Assembly (NCBI GenBank): GCA_009392195.1
Contig: VFGY01000026.1
Span: 1 to 64,000, forward strand
From: SAR202 cluster bacterium
GTDB lineage: Bacteria; Chloroflexota; Dehalococcoidia; Lucifugimonadales; OSU-TB39
Direction of reading: 5' to 3'
DNA length: 64,000 bases
Part shown: positions 59,272 to 64,000 of the stretch, in pieces
Layout of the letters: the number at the start of each line of letters is the position of its first letter
How positions within the stretch are numbered: the first letter of the stretch is position 1
Notes under the pieces: generated by a model
Seen by the model: the letters and a program-made list of their open reading frames with translations, nothing else
What the model was told of the DNA's origin: nothing
Database searches by the model: none
Program-made: the position numbers and the translations under genes

Positions 59272-60057
59272 ATGTTAACAAAAAGAATAATTTCATGTTT
59301 AGATGTAAAAGGCGATCGCGTGGTTAAAGGGATAAAGTTTTCAAACCACAAAGATGCCGGAGATCCTATTGAATTAGCTAATAAATATAATTCTGAAGGT
59401 GTAGATGAGTTAGTGTTCTATGACATAACAGCGTCATCTGATAATAGAAATATCATGGCTGGTATCGTATCAAAAGTAGCTGAACAAGTATTTATTCCAT
59501 TAACAGTTGGGGGCGGATTACGTACAATAGATGATATGCACAAAATGCTACAAGCAGGTGCAGACAAAATATCTATAAATACAGCTGCTGTTGAAAATCC
59601 AATGTTAATAAAAAATGGGGCAGAATCATTTGGGTCTCAATGCATAGTTCTAGGGCTTGATGCCATTAAAACCCAACCCAACCAATGGCGGGTTAAAATA
59701 CGAACTGGAAGAGACGGGGGGGAAGATACAGGAATGGATGTTTTGCAATGGGTACGTCAAGCCACTGATTTAGGAGTAGGTGAAATAGTTGTTAATAGTA
59801 TTGACCAAGATGGTACTGGGTCGGGCTACGATCTAGATTTGTTAAGAATAATATCTAACTCAGTAAACGTACCAGTAATTGCAAGCGGAGGTGCGGGTAA
59901 TGCAACTCATATGCTTGAAGCTGTATCTATAGGAAAAGCCGATGCCGTCCTCGCGGCTGGAGTGTTCCACTATGGGAAATTAACGATAAACCAGGTAAAA
60001 GAAACATTAAACACAAATGGTATTCCAGTCAGGAATATAGAATCTTATGCCGGTTAA
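59272..60057 (+). CDS. hisF: Imidazole glycerol phosphate synthase, cyclase subunit HisF
   Basis: A 261-residue (beta/alpha)8 barrel. RIISCLDVKGDRVVKGIKFSNHKDAGDP carries the first catalytic Asp (CLDVK), VGGGLRTIDDMHKMLQAGADK and VNSIDQDGTGSGYDLDL the second Asp (IDQDG), and IASGGAGNATHM the phosphate loop. It receives ammonia from HisH and converts PRFAR to IGP and AICAR. It starts one base after the methyltransferase stop. Confidence 0.97.
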   Translation: MLTKRIISCLDVKGDRVVKGIKFSNHKDAGDPIELANKYNSEGVDELVFYDITASSDNRNIMAGIVSKVAEQVFIPLTVGGGLRTIDDMHKMLQAGADKISINTAAVENPMLIKNGAESFGSQCIVLGLDAIKTQPNQWRVKIRTGRDGGEDTGMDVLQWVRQATDLGVGEIVVNSIDQDGTGSGYDLDLLRIISNSVNVPVIASGGAGNATHMLEAVSIGKADAVLAAGVFHYGKLTINQVKETLNTNGIPVRNIESYAG

Positions 60058-60095
60058 CAAAATTATCGAATCAAATAAATCACACTGGAGTTATA

Positions 60096-60710
60096 ATGGT
60101 TAAATTAAATGCTGAAGGTCTAATTCCAGTGATCACACAGGATGCTGCTAGTCATGAGGTTTTAACCTTAGCTTATATGAGTAAAGAATCTATTCAAAAA
60201 ACTTTGGATGAAAAACAAGTATGGTTTTACAGTAGGAGTAGATCAAAGTTATGGAAAAAAGGCGAATCTTCAGGTAACGAGATGAACGTTAAATCAATTC
60301 AAGCAGATTGTGATTATGACGCAATCCTTGTTCAAGTGGAACCAACTGGACCAGCTTGCCATACAGGTCACATATCATGCTTCCACAACAAAATTGAAGA
60401 CGCAACCATTTCAAGTTCCAATGAACATAATTCCAGTGTAATCGAAGAACTATACGCTACAATACAGCAAAGAAAAAAAGATATGCCCTCTGACAGTTAT
60501 ACTTCAAAATTATTCGCAAGTGGAACAGACAAAATTGCTCAAAAAGTTATTGAAGAAGCAGGTGAAACAGCTTTAGCAGGTGTAGGAAAGAACAAAGAAA
60601 ATACTATTGGTGAAATAAGCGATTTGATTTACCACCTTTTAGTTATGATGAGCAATTTAGACATAACTCCAACCGATATATGGTCAGAGCTAAAAAATAG
60701 ATCTAAATGA
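60096..60710 (+). CDS. hisI: Bifunctional phosphoribosyl-AMP cyclohydrolase / phosphoribosyl-ATP pyrophosphatase HisIE
   Basis: A 204-residue HisI-HisE fusion. The HisI part (residues ~1-115) shows YMSKESIQKTLDEKQVWFYSRSRSKLWKKGESSGN, DCDYDAILVQVEPTGPACHTG with the zinc-binding Cys and His, and SCFH. The HisE part (from ~120) has SYTSKLFASGTDKIAQKVIEEAGETALAG with the metal-binding EE. It performs steps two and three of histidine synthesis. It ends the cluster and converges on the DUF1385 gene 5 bases away. Confidence 0.96.
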   Translation: MVKLNAEGLIPVITQDAASHEVLTLAYMSKESIQKTLDEKQVWFYSRSRSKLWKKGESSGNEMNVKSIQADCDYDAILVQVEPTGPACHTGHISCFHNKIEDATISSSNEHNSSVIEELYATIQQRKKDMPSDSYTSKLFASGTDKIAQKVIEEAGETALAGVGKNKENTIGEISDLIYHLLVMMSNLDITPTDIWSELKNRSK

Positions 60711-60714
60711 CATT

Positions 60715-61611
60715 TTAGTCTCGTACAGATGCATCCTTTTCATCTAATTCTTTTAATTTCTGCATAGCCATTAGTGCAACTTCTATCTGACTTTCGTTAG
60801 GAGTTTTTGTAGTCAATTTCTGTAAAGCTATAGTAGGTATTGCCAAGATATTTCCGATTTTGGTGTTTCCAAATGTACTACTAAAACGAATGATTTCATA
60901 TGATAACCCTGCGATTATAGGTATGGTTACAATCCTAACAGCTATACCTAACCAAATTGGATCTCTAGGAGTAAATGCTAATACGAAAAATGCTACTATT
61001 CCAACATATAATATAAATGCAGTACCACACCTGGGATGTTCAATTGGATATTTTTTTACTGAATTAACCCCAAGCTCATCTTTATTCTCTTCCGCATGAA
61101 TTACCATATGCTCAGCGCCATGGTACATAAACAACTGACCAATTTTTAAAAATTTGCTTATAAGGAAAATATACCCCAACACAAACAATAATCTTATAAA
61201 AGCTTCAATAAGATTAATTACTATATTTGAATCAATATATCGTTCTAATGGAGAAGAGACAAACAAAGGTAAAATAAAGAAAAATCCTACCCCAAATGAA
61301 ACACCCAATAGAACACTTATTATAATTGAAATCATGTCTACTTTTTCATCTTCGGCTTCACTTGCAACCAAGCTTGAATAAGTTAAACCTCGAAATCCTA
61401 AAATCAATGATTCCAATATTACAAACATACCTCTTATAAATGGGATATTTTTGAATATCGGTATTGGTACATTAGGTACAGATTCGTACTTATTTGCCAA
61501 AGTACCATCAGGTTTTCTTACACAAATCGCAGCTGAGTATCTACTGCGAATCATGACCCCATCCAATACAGCTTGACCACCATACATTTTATCTAATTCT
61601 TTAGATGCCAT
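60715..61611 (-). CDS. DUF1385 (YqhQ-like) membrane protein
   Basis: A 298-residue polytopic membrane protein of the DUF1385 family. MYGGQAVLDGVMIRSRYSAAICVRKPDG is the family's N-terminal signature and FMYHGAEHMVIHAEE a conserved central motif; about four to five hydrophobic helices lie between residues 75 and 260. Function is unknown; in many bacteria it neighbours rpmE, as here (59-base gap). The HGAEHMVIHAEE motif, with two His and Glu, looks like a metal site by inspection, but this is not established. Confidence 0.88.
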   Translation of the reverse strand: MASKELDKMYGGQAVLDGVMIRSRYSAAICVRKPDGTLANKYESVPNVPIPIFKNIPFIRGMFVILESLILGFRGLTYSSLVASEAEDEKVDMISIIISVLLGVSFGVGFFFILPLFVSSPLERYIDSNIVINLIEAFIRLLFVLGYIFLISKFLKIGQLFMYHGAEHMVIHAEENKDELGVNSVKKYPIEHPRCGTAFILYVGIVAFFVLAFTPRDPIWLGIAVRIVTIPIIAGLSYEIIRFSSTFGNTKIGNILAIPTIALQKLTTKTPNESQIEVALMAMQKLKELDEKDASVRD

Positions 61612-61669
61612 TAGTCAGTGTATGAGAATAAGCTCAAAGCATTAGCAAGACCTAACATCATTAAAAGCC

Positions 61670-61873
61670 TTATTCTACATTAAACCTACGGCGGAACCTT
61701 TCAACTCTACCTTCCGTATCTACAATCCTTTGCTCACCACTGTAAAAAGGATGACATTTATTGCATAATTCAACTTTCAATTCTTGCTTTGTTGAACCAG
61801 TTATCTGAACTGTTCCGCAAGAACAAATTATCTTGGCATCATTATAATATTTTGGATGTATATCCGACTTCAT
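61670..61873 (-). CDS. rpmE: 50S ribosomal protein L31 (zinc-containing form)
   Basis: A 67-residue L31. IICSCGTVQITGSTKQELKVELCNKCHPFYSGEQR shows the four zinc-binding Cys (CSC, CNKC) of the C+ form, and IHPKYYNDAKI the N-terminus. It helps bridge the two ribosomal subunits. It lies 13 bases after rpmA on the same strand; the cluster is rplU-rpmA-rpmE-DUF1385. Confidence 0.96.
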   Translation of the reverse strand: MKSDIHPKYYNDAKIICSCGTVQITGSTKQELKVELCNKCHPFYSGEQRIVDTEGRVERFRRRFNVE

Positions 61874-61885
61874 ATTGCAAATCCT

Positions 61886-62137
61886 CTAAGAATAAACGCT
61901 TACTCTTTTTTTATCTCTTGATAATTTTTCAAATTTTATAGTACCGTCAATCATACTAAATAAAGTATGATCTCTTCCTATACCAACATTATTTCCAGGA
62001 TAAATCTTGGTTCCTCTCTGCCTAACAATTATCGAACCTGCTTTAGCAAATTGTGAGTCGTATATCTTAACCCCTAGTCTCTGCCCACGACTATCCCTTC
62101 CATTCCTTGTACTTCCTCCACCTTTTTTATGAGCCAT
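61886..62137 (-). CDS. rpmA: 50S ribosomal protein L27
   Basis: An 83-residue L27 with the peptidyl-transferase N-terminus [23 protein letters not shown] and the [27 protein letters not shown] core. There is no cleavable N-terminal extension such as that in Firmicutes: the protein begins directly with MAHKKGG. It is 20 bases downstream of rplU. Confidence 0.98.
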   Translation of the reverse strand: MAHKKGGGSTRNGRDSRGQRLGVKIYDSQFAKAGSIIVRQRGTKIYPGNNVGIGRDHTLFSMIDGTIKFEKLSRDKKRVSVYS

Positions 62138-62157
62138 TACTACACCTTCCTAATATT

Positions 62158-62478
62158 TCAATCTTTATTAATACTGTCTATTTTAAGTTCAGTAAAATAT
62201 TGCCTATGCCCTTTTTTAATTCTATACCTAACCTTGGGTTTGTACTTAAACACAATCTTTTTAGGCAACCTTCCTTGATCCAAAGCTTGAGCTGTTACAG
62301 AAGCTCCATCAACAAAAGGCATTCCTACCTTCGGCTTACCTTTTTCATTAACGAACAAGACTTTGTCTAATTTAATAGAATCACCAGGTTCACAATCTAA
62401 TTTTTCAACTTTAATCACATCACCGGGCTCAACAAGGTATTGCTTACCCCCAGTTTCAACAATAGCATAATTTTCCAC
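62158..62478 (-). CDS. rplU: 50S ribosomal protein L21
   Basis: A 106-residue L21: [25 protein letters not shown] at the N-terminus, [39 protein letters not shown] at the C-terminus. The GTG at 62478 is preferred because GGAGG lies 8 bases upstream; the ATG-like start in the track is a TTG within that Shine-Dalgarno. It is the first gene of the rplU-rpmA pair, after truB by 23 bases. Confidence 0.96.
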   Translation of the reverse strand: MENYAIVETGGKQYLVEPGDVIKVEKLDCEPGDSIKLDKVLFVNEKGKPKVGMPFVDGASVTAQALDQGRLPKKIVFKYKPKVRYRIKKGHRQYFTELKIDSINKD

Positions 62479-62501
62479 TTGTAAATCCTCCAAAAGACAT
62501 T

Positions 62502-63425
62502 TTACTTAGCATATTGTCCTTGGTCAACTTCCACATTAATCACTTTTTTGGGACGCCAAGCCCCCAAAACATCATCAAATTCAATTATACCAATAAATCG
62601 ATTATTCTTCGAATATATTCGACTTATTTCTTTAGGCCTACCTAAAGGAATTTCAGGAGACACAAAAACAGGCCGTCCATTTAATATATCTTCCTCAAAT
62701 TTAGTACTTATAACTATTTTAGGTAAATGCGTGATAGCAGAATCTATATCCATAATTATATCAGCCCATTTACATTCATCAAATATTTTTTCTATTGAAT
62801 AATAATCAACGGAATTTCCTATATGAAAAGAACCGTGCTTCAAACGCGTTAGTGCCTCCAAATAAGCACCCATACCTAATTTTATGCCTAAGTCATTCGC
62901 TAAAGACCGTACATAAAACCCTCTCCCACATTTAATCTTAATATCCAAAGAAGGATTATTCCACTCTAACAAAGATATCTCAAAGACTTTAACTAATCTT
63001 GGTTCTAATTCTAAAGTAACACCGTTTCTAGCCAGATCATAAAGACGTTTTCCATCAACCTTTATCGCGCTATACATTGGTGGTATCTGTTCTATATCAC
63101 CAATAAAAGATTCTAGGACCTTCATTATTTCTGCGGTAGATGGAATTTCATATCCACTCTTATCAGATACAACAACTCCTTCTTTATCAAACGTATCTGT
63201 TTGAATACCCAAATTTATAACTGCTCTGTAAGAACGATCTTGATTAATCAAATACTCTATTACCCTTGTCGCTTTCCCTACGCAAATAGGCAATACGCCT
63301 GAAGCTAGAGGATCCAATGTACCTGCATGACCTACTTTTTTTATACCCGTTAATCTTTTAATCGTACGAACAACATGGGTACTCGTAACCCCACAGGGCT
63401 TATTGATATTAAATATTCCATCCAT
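62502..63425 (-). CDS. truB: tRNA pseudouridine(55) synthase TruB
   Basis: A 307-residue Tru[23 protein letters not shown], the catalytic Asp in [25 protein letters not shown], and [18 protein letters not shown] identify it. [15 protein letters not shown] is the conserved RNA-binding segment. The C-terminus (residues ~235-300) has a PUA-like domain. It makes pseudouridine at position 55 in the T loop of tRNAs. It lies in the infB-rbfA-truB translation cluster. Confidence 0.96.
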   Translation of the reverse strand: MDGIFNINKPCGVTSTHVVRTIKRLTGIKKVGHAGTLDPLASGVLPICVGKATRVIEYLINQDRSYRAVINLGIQTDTFDKEGVVVSDKSGYEIPSTAEIMKVLESFIGDIEQIPPMYSAIKVDGKRLYDLARNGVTLELEPRLVKVFEISLLEWNNPSLDIKIKCGRGFYVRSLANDLGIKLGMGAYLEALTRLKHGSFHIGNSVDYYSIEKIFDECKWADIIMDIDSAITHLPKIVISTKFEEDILNGRPVFVSPEIPLGRPKEISRIYSKNNRFIGIIEFDDVLGAWRPKKVINVEVDQGQYAK

Positions 63426-63483
63426 TATTTATTTTTTCTCTATACTTATTACAATAGCAGGGCAAAAGATATTTGTTATGTCT

Positions 63484-63822
63484 TCAAAAAAGATCGTCAA
63501 TTTTTTTAGACAATAACGCACCTTCTTCAATAGAATTATCATCTAGAAACTCTAACGCTGGTATTTTCTTTAGATTGATTTTCTTTCTTAATAATCTTCT
63601 TATGAAATTACTAGCTGAATTCAATCCTTCTATCGCGTGCATTTTGTGTTCCGCTCCACCAAGATCTGTAACGTACACTCTAGCTAAACCAAGATCACGA
63701 GACGTTTCAACATTAACAACACTTATGGTAAAAGAAACTCTTGGGTCACTAATTTCTTGTGCAACAATTAAGCTAATTTCTTGCCGCAACAAAGCATTTA
63801 TCTTGTCAATTCGCTGATACAT
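63484..63822 (-). CDS. rbfA: Ribosome-binding factor A
   Basis: A 112-residue RbfA of KH-like fold. YQRIDKINALLRQEISLIVAQEISDPRVSFTISVVNVETSRDLGLARVYV matches the family, with LRRKINLKKIPALEFLDDNSIEEG at the C-terminus. It matures the 5' end of 16S rRNA at low temperature. The ATG at 63822 is preceded in frame by a GTG; either may be used. It lies between infB and truB in the usual order. Confidence 0.94.
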   Translation of the reverse strand: MYQRIDKINALLRQEISLIVAQEISDPRVSFTISVVNVETSRDLGLARVYVTDLGGAEHKMHAIEGLNSASNFIRRLLRKKINLKKIPALEFLDDNSIEEGALLSKKIDDLF

Positions 63823-63854
63823 CACTTTTCATAAGGTTATTTCGATTACTTAAT

Positions 63855-64000
63855 TTAAGACTGAGCTTCAACTAATTTATGTGATTCTAAAACATCCCCT
63901 TGTTCTATTTCACTGAAACCTTCAACAACCATGCCTCCTTCCGTTCCTGCCCGTACTTGCTTTACATCATCCTTATAGTGCTTCAAACTGGAAATTGGCC
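63855..64000 (-). CDS. infB: Translation initiation factor IF-2, C-terminal fragment
   Basis: The gene enters from the right edge; only the last ~48 codons are present and it is not in the ORF track. The minus strand encodes SSLKHYKDDVKQVRAGTEGG then MVVEGFSEIEQGDVLESHKL and stops with TAA at 63855-63857. This matches the end of domain IV of IF-2 (type LKRFKDDVxEVxxGxECG). It is the first of the infB-rbfA-truB cluster. Confidence 0.93.
   Translation of the reverse strand, partial: PISSLKHYKDDVKQVRAGTEGGMVVEGFSEIEQGDVLESHKLVEAQS

Noticed and set aside
1-64000. CRISPR arrays, insertion sequences, phage genes or attachment sites
   Set aside because: No regularly spaced direct repeats, transposase, integrase or phage structural genes seen on reading the window.

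Overview
This 64 kb window is low-GC (roughly a third G+C by eye) and gene-dense, with short intergenic gaps. It is a chromosomal segment of a free-living bacterium. The likeliest source is a member of the Chloroflexota, possibly a marine SAR202/Dehalococcoidia-type lineage. That inference rests on an Alternative Complex III respiratory operon with split ActB, several FAD-dependent oxidoreductases, short-chain dehydrogenases and amidohydrolases, and a clpC/hrcA/groESL set. It is not proven from sequence alone. I see no phage, IS element, CRISPR array or integrase. Many reading frames in the ORF track open with a TTG that is part of the Shine-Dalgarno sequence; I moved those starts to the next ATG or GTG.

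Layout. 1-4.4 kb: the end of an HU-type gene, then an FAD oxidoreductase, a lactate-permease-type transporter, a 51-residue membrane peptide and a PPi-type phosphofructokinase. 4.4-9.4 kb: hemW, holA, clpC. 9.5-15.1 kb: tRNA-Asn, an SDR, an FAH-family hydrolase, hrcA and groESL, with a variant CIRCE operator over the groESL start site, then tRNA-Gln. 15.4-19 kb: a MoxR/DUF58/DUF4129 trio. 19-26.5 kb: a minus-strand catabolic-looking operon (FAD oxidoreductase, E1 beta, E1 alpha, SDR, class III aminotransferase), then convergent thrC and a hydroxyacid dehydrogenase. 26.7-35.7 kb: an Alternative Complex III operon behind a near-consensus promoter. 35.8-40.3 kb: an oligopeptide-type ABC importer without a binding protein. 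40.3-50.2 kb: nitroreductase, prs, secA, an unknown gene, valS, coaBC, coaX. 50.3-52.2 kb: an attenuator-controlled pair (E1-like sulfur-carrier activating enzyme and a 2OG-Fe(II) oxygenase). 52.2-56.5 kb: two tandem amidohydrolases, a zinc-ribbon/PH protein and a DnaJ-like chaperone. 56.7-60.7 kb: cobalamin adenosyltransferase and hisH-hisA-methyltransferase-hisF-hisIE. 60.7-64 kb: DUF1385, rpmE, rpmA, rplU, truB, rbfA and the end of infB.

The most interesting signal is at 50.32-50.57 kb. A strong sigma-70-type promoter places the predicted transcription start on the A of an ATG. That ATG opens a 30-codon leaderless reading frame with three cysteine codons within five codons. The third Cys codon abuts a hairpin. 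The stop codon lies inside a 9-nt segment that can pair with sequence at the foot of an intrinsic terminator (seven C, loop, seven G, eight T) located just before the Shine-Dalgarno of the ThiF/MoeB-like gene. This is the architecture of cysteine-responsive transcription attenuation, and it fits a sulfur-transfer gene. Polycysteine leaderless short ORFs that act as attenuators are known from mycobacteria; I know of no such description in this lineage.
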